Shown in pieces: positions 31,884 through 39,344 of a stretch of 39,344 nt of DNA (positions are counted from its first letter, which is position 1; the number at the start of each line of letters is the position of its first letter). The notes below the pieces were generated by a model that worked only from the letters and a program-made list of their open reading frames with translations, was not told the origin of the DNA and searched no databases. Position numbers and translations under genes: made by a program. The DNA lies in assembly GCA_018433945.1 (NCBI GenBank), contig JAHDQF010000069.1, forward strand, positions 1 through 39,344, written 5' to 3'. This DNA is from Proteiniphilum sp. (lineage in GTDB: Bacteria > Bacteroidota > Bacteroidia > Bacteroidales > Dysgonomonadaceae).

Positions 31884-32648
31884 ATGAATCTAAGAGCAAT
31901 TCTTTTCGGTCTGTTTTTCACCTTTGCCTCAACCCTGTTGCATGCACATGAGCTTACGCCGCAGGAGCTGCAGCTCAGCAGCGAACGGTTGCAGCAAGAA
32001 AGGAGTTCTCTCGTTCCGGCTGACTCAATCACGATCTCCAATGCGGTTGACACCCTTGTTGTTTCTGACAGTGACCAGAGAGCTGCGACAAACGTTATGC
32101 AGCTCAGCGATACCATTTCAGATGCTTTTTTCGCACCCATCCAAATCTTTAAGCCCTCTCCCCGCAAGGCAGTGATCTATTCAGCCCTCTTCCCCGGCAT
32201 GGGGCAGGTATATAACCGGAAATACTGGAAGCTGCCCATTCTCTATGGTGGTTTTGTGGGATTCACCTATGCCATCACCTGGAACAACGGAATGTATCGT
32301 GATTACCTGGGAGCTTATCAGGATATCATGGACAGCAATCCTGAAACCAACCGTTGGCACAATCTGCTGCCATATGGAAGAGACCCTGAAACAATTGATC
32401 AGAATTGGTTTACCGATGTGTTACAGAAGAGAAAAGATTATTACCGATATTACCGTGATCTGAGCATCATTGGTACTGTCGCTTTATATATGCTGGCAAT
32501 GGTTGATGCCTATGTGGATGCACAGCTGTTCGATTTTGACATGAGCCCCGATCTTTCGTTACGGGTGGCGCCAGCGCTTCTCAGAGAACAGCAGGCGGGT
32601 ATGTTGGCCGCCTCATCTTATGGATTGCAGTTTAGCTTTATTTTTTAG
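31884..32648 (+). CDS. DUF5683 domain membrane protein
   Basis: 254 residues. A signal peptide (RAILFGLFFTFASTLLHAHE) is followed by a polar segment and the DUF5683 core SPRKAVIYSALFPGMGQVYN, then RKYWKLPILYGGFVGFTY. A later hydrophobic segment (DLSIIGTVALYMLAMVDAY) suggests membrane insertion. DUF5683 is a Bacteroidota domain of unknown function, often coded beside parAB and lytic transglycosylase genes as here. It lies seven bases after parB. Confidence 0.85.
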   Translation: MNLRAILFGLFFTFASTLLHAHELTPQELQLSSERLQQERSSLVPADSITISNAVDTLVVSDSDQRAATNVMQLSDTISDAFFAPIQIFKPSPRKAVIYSALFPGMGQVYNRKYWKLPILYGGFVGFTYAITWNNGMYRDYLGAYQDIMDSNPETNRWHNLLPYGRDPETIDQNWFTDVLQKRKDYYRYYRDLSIIGTVALYMLAMVDAYVDAQLFDFDMSPDLSLRVAPALLREQQAGMLAASSYGLQFSFIF

Positions 32649-32755
32649 TGAAAATCAATAGTTTTATGAAACGAGCATTTAAACCGTTTACACCCATGTT
32701 GATGACTAAAAGCGAGTTCCATACGACACCTTTGAAAGTAAATAATTTTAGTCGT

Positions 32756-34477
32756 ATGAAAGAGAGAATACTGTTTTTGCTCTGCTGCATCTGGTTGATC
32801 TCCTTTGTGCATGCCCAGGATACGAATCTGGTTGAGAGCGACACCATCACCGACAATGCCATTCTCTTTCCCGAAAGCATGACCGGTGAGCTGAGCAACC
32901 TCCTCCGTGACTGGCAGATCGATCTTACCGTAAACGACGAGGAGTGCAGCAGAGGGACAAATGTCCTTTTCCCTGACTCGGTATATATCTCCCGGCTTCA
33001 CAGCATGCCCACGGTGATGGAGCTCTCCTTCAACAGTGTGGTGAAGCGATACATCGAGATGTATGCTTCCCGTCGCAGGGAGCAGGTGAGCTATATGCTT
33101 GCTCTGGGCGACTATTACTTCCCGCTGTTTGAACAGGCCCTCGACAGGGAGGGCCTCCCTCTGGAACTGAAGTATCTGCCGGTGATCGAATCGGCACTCA
33201 ATCCGGTTGCGGTCTCACGGGCCGGGGCCACCGGCCTCTGGCAGTTCATGCTGCGCACCGGCAAAGGGTATGGTCTGGAAGTGAACAGTCTCGTGGACGA
33301 GCGAAGAGATCCCTATAAATCCACCGAGGCAGCTGTGCGCTATCTGAAAGACCTGTATACCATCTACCAGGACTGGAACCTGGTGATTGCTGCCTACAAT
33401 TGCGGACCTGGAAACGTGAACAAAGCGATTGCCCGCAGTGGCGGGAAGCGAGACTACTGGGGGATCTATTACCATCTGCCGCGTGAAACAAGAGGCTATG
33501 TGCCGGCATTCATTGCGGCCAACTACATCATGCAGTACTATGCCGATCACAATATCTGCCCGGCATATGTGCATGCTGCTGTGTCAGCTCTCGATACGGT
33601 TCAGGTGAACGAGCGGATGCACCTGAATCAGATCTCAGCCGTGCTGGAGATACCGGTGGAGGAGTTGAGGCGCCTCAACCCGCAATTCAGAAAAGATGTG
33701 ATCCCCGGCAACTTCAAACCCTATGCGCTGGTGCTTCCATCTGAAAAAATGTATGCCTTTGTGGACAGGGAAGGTGAAATCCTTGCATACAACAGGAACA
33801 TCTATCATCCACATCGCACCAACACCGAAAACTATCTGAATGGGGGCATGGTATCTGGGGATGCTGGCGGCGAAAATATCTACTACCGGGTGAAGCGGGG
33901 TGACAATCTATCCACCATTGCCCGCAGAAACGGGATTAGCCTGGCTCAACTGAAATCCTGGAACAGACTGAAATCAGACAGGATCGGAATCGGTAAGCAG
34001 CTGGTGGTGGGGAAAAAACCCATACCAGCCACACCCACCGGAAAGGAGCAACAGACGGCACAACTGAGTGAAAATGGTGGCGTGGAGATCATCAATCAAT
34101 ACTATCGCGTCAGAAAAGGAGATACACTGGGTAAGATTGCACAACAACATGGTGTCAGGGTGTCGCAGCTGCAGGCCTGGAACAGCTTGAGAAGCACCCG
34201 CATCCAGATAGGAGACCGGCTGATTGTTCAGCAAGATGCAGTGCAACGCCCCGAAGAAGATCAGGCTGAGCAAGATTACAAGCGTGCGGAGGATACTCCC
34301 AAAGGAAGCAATATCATTGCCACCTATCTGAAAGAGCAGATTGAGCGTGCGGCACAACAGGAGAACCAGGAGTTGACGGAAGCAAGCTCTAATGATGAAG
34401 CTCCGGCCACTGAGGGCAGCTCACCTGATCCTGAGGATGGGAGGAGGACTGAGGCGCAGCCCGGGGAGAATGAATAG
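32756..34477 (+). CDS. MltD-like lytic transglycosylase with two LysM domains
   Basis: 573 residues from the ATG at 32756, which gives a good signal peptide (KERILFLLCCIWLISFVHA); the frame is open back to 32648 with no conserved sequence. The GH23 domain has the catalytic Glu in LKYLPVIESALNP, followed by SRAGATGLWQFM and the AAYNCGPGNV motif. Two LysM modules follow (YYRVKRGDNLSTIARRNG and YYRVRKGDTLGKIAQQHG), then a Glu-rich tail. It cleaves peptidoglycan in the periplasm. CATACGAC at 32720-32727 and GTCGTATG at 32751-32758 form an inverted repeat that includes the start codon. Confidence 0.92.
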   Translation: MKERILFLLCCIWLISFVHAQDTNLVESDTITDNAILFPESMTGELSNLLRDWQIDLTVNDEECSRGTNVLFPDSVYISRLHSMPTVMELSFNSVVKRYIEMYASRRREQVSYMLALGDYYFPLFEQALDREGLPLELKYLPVIESALNPVAVSRAGATGLWQFMLRTGKGYGLEVNSLVDERRDPYKSTEAAVRYLKDLYTIYQDWNLVIAAYNCGPGNVNKAIARSGGKRDYWGIYYHLPRETRGYVPAFIAANYIMQYYADHNICPAYVHAAVSALDTVQVNERMHLNQISAVLEIPVEELRRLNPQFRKDVIPGNFKPYALVLPSEKMYAFVDREGEILAYNRNIYHPHRTNTENYLNGGMVSGDAGGENIYYRVKRGDNLSTIARRNGISLAQLKSWNRLKSDRIGIGKQLVVGKKPIPATPTGKEQQTAQLSENGGVEIINQYYRVRKGDTLGKIAQQHGVRVSQLQAWNSLRSTRIQIGDRLIVQQDAVQRPEEDQAEQDYKRAEDTPKGSNIIATYLKEQIERAAQQENQELTEASSNDEAPATEGSSPDPEDGRRTEAQPGENE

Positions 34478-34478
34478 A

Positions 34479-34506
34479 AAAGGTGCTCTACTGCACCAGC
34501 ACCTTT
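34479..34506. terminator. Possible hairpin between the converging mltD-like and protease genes
   Basis: AAAGGTGCT (34479-34487) pairs perfectly with AGCACCTTT (34498-34506) across a ten-base loop. It spans the gap between the two stop codons and the last protease codons. There is no long T-run, so termination is uncertain. Confidence 0.4.
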
Positions 34507-36788
34507 CTGGCGGTTTGCGTACCATCCACAGTTTTAACCCGGACGATGTAGACCCCTTTGGGAAGTTGCGCAGCAGGTAGGGAGGTCTTGTTTATGCTCT
34601 TGTCTGCTCTCCCCTGGCGGATCTTTTGTCCCGATACATAGAAGAGCTCCCATTCCAGCAGTTCATGGTTCGATTCAATCAGAATGAGATTCACCTCTTT
34701 GGAATAATAGGCCAGGATCTCCGGATCCTCCCTCACGGTGGGACGCACCGTGACGTTTTTATCTCCAATCACATAGGGGGAAATCAGCAGTGATGTATTC
34801 ATAGGGTTCTCGATATTTTCTGACGAGCGCTCCCACCCCTTGCTGCTCCTTATCCAGGTTGTGGATACCTTTCCTGAACCAATCGGCCTCGGTTCCGCAT
34901 TGAAGACGGTAAATCCCTCTGTGGTGCCGTTTGCATCGTAATAGGAGATATAAAATGTCCCCGATAGCGATACCGGTGTGTCAAATGAGATGTAGTTCTC
35001 CACACTGTAATTCATGTTACGCGAAGCAAAGGAGAAGTTGTTGCTCCCATAATAGCGATAGCTGTAACTGTATGGTTGCTCATAGATCAGCTGCGTCGGC
35101 ATCTCCTCTCCGGTGTAGACCCTGATCCTGATCTCATTGTTGAGCATGTTACTGATTGCGGGTGAAGAGATGAACACACCCTCCAGCAGAACCGTTTCCT
35201 CAGAATGATACTCCTCCGCAAACTCGGCGTATCCAAAAGCATTGTTGGTGGCGAACATGGGTATCGACTGATAGAGCGTCTTTACCGGTTTCTCATCAAT
35301 GCCAAAGTTCATGCTTCTGGTGTATGGGTTGTCGGCATGTGGCTGATACCCTCCCAGCTGAAGGGCTTGTGTTTCGGCGGGGTCCAGGTAGTGATGAATG
35401 GGGTTGGGGTTGTCAATAGACCCCTCAACGTTCCAGAATCTGCTGAGTGAAGCATACTGATCCGGTCCGCGTGGCGATGTACACATTGATACACCGCCGG
35501 TCAAGGTTCCTACAATCCGCTTATTACTTTCGAGTAGGGGGGAGCCGGAAGAGCCTCCCTCCGTGGCACCGTTATCCCATTCATTCACTGCCCAGTGGGC
35601 GTTGGGTTCTATGTTGTACTTTGTACCCGGGAATGAGGTGATGGACAATGATCCCTCCTCGATTGCCACCTTTTTGATTCCACCATTGGGATGGTGAACA
35701 CCGTGAAAAGCTCCCCGGGGTGTAGTGGTGGCATCCCACCCCAGGTAGTAGGGCTGATAGGCTGCCGGTGGTGTATCTTTGAAACGAAGAAGTGAGATGT
35801 CGTGCCTTTCACTGATCAGCACCGAGTCGGCAGAAGCCAGCGTCATCTGCAGGGGACCACGGATGTCGGTAGAGCAGAGTGGCGACTGGTAGTGAAAAAA
35901 GGCAACGATGGTACCGGCAATCATGTCATATCTCCGGTTGTTGAGAAATTTCGCATCGTAATCGTTGTTGAGACAGTGAGTAGCCGTTAAAAGATAAGGG
36001 GTTCCATCCTCAGCCGTGTTGTTGGTGAGAGAGCCGGTGCAGTAGGTGGTACCGTTGATGATCAGTCCCACCACACCACTGCCCGGGAGGATATCGTCCG
36101 GGTAACAGACAATATTGGGGTGGCAATCCTGAGTCGGATCACGTGGTTCCGTTGCACGGAAGATCCCCCGAAAATCATGATTGATCTCTCCGATCTCTAT
36201 CTCACCCGGAAAGCGTGCATCAAGCGGCTCCTGATACTCCACGATCAGCTCATCACCTCCAATCGGCTGAACAGGAAGCAGATTCAGCTCGCTGTTGTTC
36301 TCTTCCGTAAAAGAACCCAATATCTCGGTTTGATCACCATTGTAGATAAAAACCCTGGCGCCTGGAGGCAGCCTGAAACTGGAAAAGAGGATATTGAGCG
36401 AATAGGCTCCCTTTGAGCGGATGCCCACACGCCATACTTTCATATTCGCCCACTGGAATGTGATGCCTGCATTGTCGGGGCGGAGAAAACGGTGAAACTT
36501 ATGGGCAAAATGAAGACTCCTGAAACCAGACTCCTCCTGAGCCGAGCGCCACAATTCGGCCTCATTGCTGATGGATGGCATCTCCACAAACAGCTCCCTG
36601 CTATCAGACAAAGAGCGTATTCCCGACGGGATCTCCAGTGGGAGGGGCTTACCTCCGTGACTGATCTGCCCCGAAGCTGTGGTTGACAGGATGTAGCTCA
36701 GCAGCATGAGCACACTTTTCCAAAAGTGAAGCGGTGAAGGAGGCGGAAGATTCATGAGATGATTCGGTTTCAAGATGACCTGTTCCAT
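34488..36788 (-). CDS. Secreted trypsin-like serine protease with type IX sorting domain
   Basis: 766 residues; Met12 is an alternative start. A signal region (LMLLSYILSTTASGQ) precedes an N-terminal beta-rich domain. The lysyl-endopeptidase-like catalytic domain follows, with His in LLTATHCLNN, Asp in HDISLLRF and Ser in GGSSGSPLL. Cysteines such as those in CHPNIVCYP and TYCTGSL could form disulfides. The end reads LPKGVYIVRVKTVDGTQTA, then RKVLVQ, a typical type A type IX secretion (Por secretion) tail. It is thus exported across the outer membrane. P1 specificity cannot be read here. Confidence 0.9.
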   Translation of the reverse strand: MEQVILKPNHLMNLPPPSPLHFWKSVLMLLSYILSTTASGQISHGGKPLPLEIPSGIRSLSDSRELFVEMPSISNEAELWRSAQEESGFRSLHFAHKFHRFLRPDNAGITFQWANMKVWRVGIRSKGAYSLNILFSSFRLPPGARVFIYNGDQTEILGSFTEENNSELNLLPVQPIGGDELIVEYQEPLDARFPGEIEIGEINHDFRGIFRATEPRDPTQDCHPNIVCYPDDILPGSGVVGLIINGTTYCTGSLTNNTAEDGTPYLLTATHCLNNDYDAKFLNNRRYDMIAGTIVAFFHYQSPLCSTDIRGPLQMTLASADSVLISERHDISLLRFKDTPPAAYQPYYLGWDATTTPRGAFHGVHHPNGGIKKVAIEEGSLSITSFPGTKYNIEPNAHWAVNEWDNGATEGGSSGSPLLESNKRIVGTLTGGVSMCTSPRGPDQYASLSRFWNVEGSIDNPNPIHHYLDPAETQALQLGGYQPHADNPYTRSMNFGIDEKPVKTLYQSIPMFATNNAFGYAEFAEEYHSEETVLLEGVFISSPAISNMLNNEIRIRVYTGEEMPTQLIYEQPYSYSYRYYGSNNFSFASRNMNYSVENYISFDTPVSLSGTFYISYYDANGTTEGFTVFNAEPRPIGSGKVSTTWIRSSKGWERSSENIENPMNTSLLISPYVIGDKNVTVRPTVREDPEILAYYSKEVNLILIESNHELLEWELFYVSGQKIRQGRADKSINKTSLPAAQLPKGVYIVRVKTVDGTQTARKVLVQ

Positions 36789-36860
36789 TTCGGTTTGTCA
36801 CATCCTGTTGTAAAGAGACAGCTCGCAGGGCTATCAGAGGTGAGTGATCAAACAGCGTTA

Positions 36861-36893
36861 CAAATGTAAGAGTTTTCAGGCAATTGCGGCAAA
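36861..36893 (-). promoter_or_regulatory. Promoter of the secreted protease gene
   Basis: On the minus strand: TTTG (CAAA at 36890-36893), a 21-base spacer, then TACATTTG (36861-36868), matching TAnnTTTG. The predicted leader is roughly 70-100 bases depending on the start codon. Confidence 0.55.
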
Positions 36894-36980
36894 CTTGCAG
36901 TAAAAATATGCTCAATGGCGTCATGTGTGGATTGAATGAGCTGTTCACACGGAGACGAAGCAAGCGGATCTTTCTCTGGT

Positions 36981-38091
36981 TTAATCGCCCCCAAACTCCA
37001 TCAGGTAGGCTTTGATGAAGCCATCCAGATCACCATCCATCACTCCGTTCACATCCGATGTCTGGTAGTTGGTGCGATGATCCTTTACCCGACGGTCGTC
37101 AAAGACATAACTGCGAATCTGAGAGCCCCATTCAATCTTCTTCTTTCCTGCTTCAATAACTGCCTGGGCAGCACGTCGCTTCTCCAGCTCCATCTCATAG
37201 AGCTGTGATTTAAGCAGTCGCAGTGCATTCTCGCGGTTACCCAGCTGGGAGCGGCTCTCGGTGTTTTCGATCACGATCTCCTGTTCTTCGCCGGTGTCGG
37301 GATCCTTGTGAAAATAGTGAAGACGTACGCCGGTCTCCACCTTGTTCACATTCTGTCCACCCGCACCGGAAGAGCGGAAGGTATCCCAGCTCAGGTTGGC
37401 AGGGTTCACCTCTATCTCGATGGTGTCGTCTACCAGTGGCACCACAAAGACCGAGGCAAAGGAGGTCATCCGCTTCCCCTGAGCATTGTAGGGTGAGACG
37501 CGTACCAGCCGGTGTACGCCGTTTTCACTTTTGAGAAACCCGTAGGCCAGCTCTCCTTCCACCTGGAGGGTGGCGGTTTTGATGCCGGCATCGTCGCCAT
37601 CCTGCCAGTTGGTGACAGTGGTCTTGTAATTCTTGCTTTCGCACCAGCGCTGGTACATGCGAAAGAGCATGGAAGCCCAATCCTGGCTCTCGGTGCCGCC
37701 GGCACCGGCATTGATCTTCAATACCGCTCCCAGCTTATCCTCTTCACGCCGAAGCATGTTCTTCAGCTCCAGCTCTTCGATCAGACGAATTGTTTCCGCG
37801 TACTGTGCATCCACCTCCTCTTCCGAGACAATACCCTCTTTCACGAAATCGAAAGCAAGCTGCAGCTCATCGGCCGCTGCCTTCACCTCCTGATAGGCGT
37901 TGATCCAGAATTTCAGCTCCCGCACCACTTTCATCTGTTTTTCTGCCGCTTTGGCATCGTTCCAGAAGTCGGGCGACTGGGTGCGCAACTCCTCCTCTTC
38001 CAGTCGGATTATTTTTGCATCGACGTCAAAGATACCCCCTCAGCGCCTGCTCGCGCTCCAACACATCTTTCAGTTGGTCTGCCGTAATCAT
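36981..38091 (-). CDS. prfB: Peptide chain release factor 2, with programmed +1 frameshift
   Basis: 369 residues when the shift is made. Translation starts at the ATG at 38091 (MITADQLKDVLEREQALRGYL) and reaches an in-frame TGA at 38028-38026. The site reads AGG GGG TAT CTT TGA C, the classical RF2 autoregulatory signal with its Shine-Dalgarno-like AGGGGG. Ribosomes slip +1 at CTT and continue as DVDAKIIRLEEEEL to the end at 36981. GGQ is present (SGAGGQNVNKVE). The stop-codon recognition tripeptide, SPF in E. coli, reads SPY here (RVSPYNAQGKRMTSF). RF2 level controls the shift. Confidence 0.96.
38026..38040 (-). promoter_or_regulatory. RF2 programmed frameshift site
   Basis: AGGGGGTATCTTTGA on the minus strand: a Shine-Dalgarno-like hexamer, three bases, slippery CTT and stop TGA followed by C. 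The spacing is identical to the E. coli signal. Confidence 0.95.
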
Positions 38092-38521
38092 TATTTATCA
38101 ATTTTAATTGTAAAGTGGTTTAATTCCCCGACCCTTGGGTTGGAAACAAATCATAATGTCCATTTGAACCCTCGAGGCTTGCCTCGGGGTTATTCATTTT
38201 TCGGGATGCAAAGGTACGCAAAAAATGTGAATTTACCATATTGTGGTTGCCACAGGAGATGATTCTTATTGATAAACAAGTTTTTGGGGTATACGCAAAT
38301 TTGTTGAATACGGATAAACTTTTAACGCTTTTTTTGTTTAATCAGTGAGTAATTGACTACTTTTACACAACAATGTGCTGTAAAAATTTTGAGTTCCGCA
38401 ACAGCTGACATCTTTGGTGAAAACCTTTGTAACGCAGTCCAGTTTCGGGAAGCTCTGAAGAAACATTATCATACGCAACAGGAGCATTTATCAGAATGAG
38501 GTTTGCAGCTAATAGTTTTCC
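38092..38521. other. Gap between prfB and the phospholipase remnant; prfB leader
   Basis: A minus-strand TACCTTTG box (38209-38216) is the likely prfB promoter, giving a leader of about 110 bases. The leader contains a GC-rich near-perfect hairpin (around 38170-38190) and a 19-codon frame (38104-38163). To the right, an AT-rich stretch contains no recognised gene; a plus-strand 49-codon frame ending near 38498 matches nothing I know. Confidence 0.5.
38209..38216 (-). promoter_or_regulatory. Probable -7 box of prfB
   Basis: Reads TACCTTTG on the minus strand, matching TAnnTTTG. The region 19 bases upstream has only a weak TATGG in place of TTTG. Confidence 0.5.
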
Positions 38522-39208
38522 TCAGAAGACAGTATAAAAGTCGGGTTTGATACAAATTCCCACACGCAGCTGCATATCGTTCCGTTTGTAATCGAGCAGA
38601 CTGTCACCGGTACCACTGTATAGTTCGCCGAAGATATACTGGTTGAACTTGTCGGAGATTTTGTAGCCGGCTGTCAGCTGCAAATTGAGTGCCTTTACAC
38701 TTTTACGGGGACTATAGGTGCCTGAGAACCACCACTGATTGTCGGATGTCTTGTAGTCGGCTGAAAAGAAACCGGTACCCCTGTAATCAAGGATATCGCT
38801 GTTCTCTTCACCCAACATAAATGGCAAGGTAACTTTGAATCTGACGGCAAGATGGGAGGAAATAAAATATTTGCCACTGAATCCAATCCAGTTCATGCTC
38901 CGTGAGTCGATACTGTCAAGGCCGTTTGATTCATGCTCGAATTGCAAAAAAGCGGCACCGGTGAGCCGGTTATCTACAACAATATATCTTCCCAGTCCTA
39001 TTCCCGGATTGTAATTATTATCCCTGAAAGGAGATGATGTTTGGTAGATGTCCCAAAACGATTTTTGGGTATAGGTTAAATAAAGGAAAGTATTGAAAGG
39101 CAATCGGCTCTTAGTAAGGCGATGACGGATGCTGATCTGGAACTTGGCATCGGCTGTTTCTTCGTTGATTCCTCTATTGAGCGGGATGCCGGTATTAAAA
39201 TAATAGGA
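38522..39208 (-). pseudogene. pldA: Outer-membrane phospholipase A1 (OMPLA), 5' truncated
   Basis: 228 codons from just after an in-frame TAA (39211-39209) to the stop. The sequence tracks E. coli OMPLA: LTYTQKSFWDIYQTSSPFRD, the active-site FEHESNGLDSIDSRS (His and Ser as in HDSNG), and YSGTGDSLLDYKRN. There is no ATG or GTG in the conserved upstream part; the first possible start is a TTG at 39103, inside a conserved strand. The signal peptide and first strands are missing. The break coincides with the start of an IS1595-like element, so the gene seems inactivated by insertion. Confidence 0.85.
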
Positions 39209-39243
39209 TTAGGCGCTTAGGTCGCTGTTAAAAATAAAAATGC

Positions 39244-39251
39244 TATCTTTG
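39244..39251 (+). promoter_or_regulatory. -7 box of the transposase gene
   Basis: TATCTTTG, matching TAnnTTTG, only four bases before the ATG at 39256. Transcripts would be leaderless. Confidence 0.55.
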
Positions 39252-39255
39252 CCCC

Positions 39256-39344
39256 ATGACAGAGCGGGCTCAATTTAAGGGAGTGAATTCGATAAAATTC
39301 AACAAGTCCTTTCAAAGCGATGAAGATTGTTTGCGATACTTATC
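39256..39344 (+). CDS. IS1595-family transposase, 3' partial
   Basis: 29 codons are visible: MTERAQFKGVNSIKFNKSF, then QSDEDCLRYL. This resembles the N-terminal segment of IS1595/ISXO2-type transposases, where a FxxxFxxEEDCLxYL motif precedes a zinc ribbon and the DDE(N) domain. The zinc ribbon and catalytic part lie beyond the window. Identification rests on this short motif and on the pldA disruption. Confidence 0.65.
   Translation, partial: MTERAQFKGVNSIKFNKSFQSDEDCLRYL

Larger units (their letters stand above)
39212..39344 (+). mobile_element. IS1595-family insertion element, left end, runs off the window
   Basis: The sequence changes from pldA to a new unit beginning about AGGCGCTTAGGTCGCTGTTA, a plausible terminal inverted repeat, followed within 50 bases by a transposase start. 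Only the left end is in the window, so the exact tip, target duplication and other inverted repeat cannot be seen. It interrupts pldA. Confidence 0.65.

Noticed and set aside
37988-38091. prfB as a 335-codon gene with a frameshift sequencing error
   Set aside because: The interruption is exactly the classical AGGGGG-TAT-CTT-TGA-C signal at codon 22, so it is programmed, not an error.
38350-38498. Plus-strand 49-codon frame reading ADIFGENLCNAVQFREALKK
   Set aside because: Looks protein-like but has only a TTG start, no promoter pair and no known match.

Overview
The window reads as chromosomal DNA of a Bacteroidota bacterium, most likely order Bacteroidales, perhaps near the Proteiniphilum/Petrimonas/Dysgonomonas group (the genus is a guess). 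Evidence: repeated TTTG-N19/20-TAnnTTTG promoters (best upstream of an ArsR gene, rpsF and kamA), a type IX secretion C-terminal tail on a protease, DUF5683 and DUF6132 proteins, and an arginine pathway with the Bacteroides-type N-succinylornithine carbamoyltransferase.

Layout. 1-2.0 kb: the end of a LysM/periplasmic-binding-like protein and an outer-membrane beta-barrel protein. 2.0-5.0 kb: a promoter and candidate operator drive a Cys-rich ArsR-family regulator, a DUF6132 membrane protein, a thioredoxin lipoprotein, a DUF302 protein and a U32-family protein; this looks like a redox-linked operon. 5.0-7.1 kb: a toxin-antitoxin graveyard holding a decayed RelBE-like pair, an intact DUF2683/YoeB module flanked by a 14-bp inverted repeat, and a MntA-type antitoxin whose HEPN toxin survives only as its C-terminus. 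7.2-9.6 kb (minus): gamma-carbonic anhydrase-like protein and aminopeptidase P, separated by a 32-bp perfect palindrome. 9.7-11.9 kb (plus): folB, lptB, ruvX/yqgF, def. 11.9-14.4 kb (minus): pgl and zwf, the oxidative pentose phosphate branch. 14.5-15.7 kb: rpsF-rpsR-rplI. 15.8-19.0 kb (minus): pta, a 3-hydroxyacyl-CoA dehydrogenase-like protein with altered catalytic residues, and ackA.

19.3-28.2 kb (minus) is a nearly complete arginine operon, in transcription order GNAT, argG, argC, argD, argF', argB, argE, higA, argH. Pro90 of ArgF' points to succinylated rather than acetylated intermediates. No argA or argJ is present, and the leading GNAT is the obvious candidate for the first step. An orphan higA, with a 3' remnant of higB, sits between argE and argH. 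28.7-30.0 kb is a KamA-family radical SAM protein. 30.2-34.5 kb (plus): parA, parB, a DUF5683 protein and an MltD-like lytic transglycosylase, linking chromosome segregation and wall remodelling. 34.5-38.1 kb (minus): a secreted trypsin-like protease and prfB with a classical programmed +1 frameshift. 38.5-39.3 kb: a phospholipase A1 gene cut off at its 5' end by an apparent IS1595-family element that runs off the window.

The least explained structure is a set of intergenic tandem arrays with a strict 7-base period but different unit sequences (near 7.75, 12.75, 23.09 and 23.18 kb). They lie against start or stop codons of minus-strand genes. No tRNA, rRNA or CRISPR array was seen.
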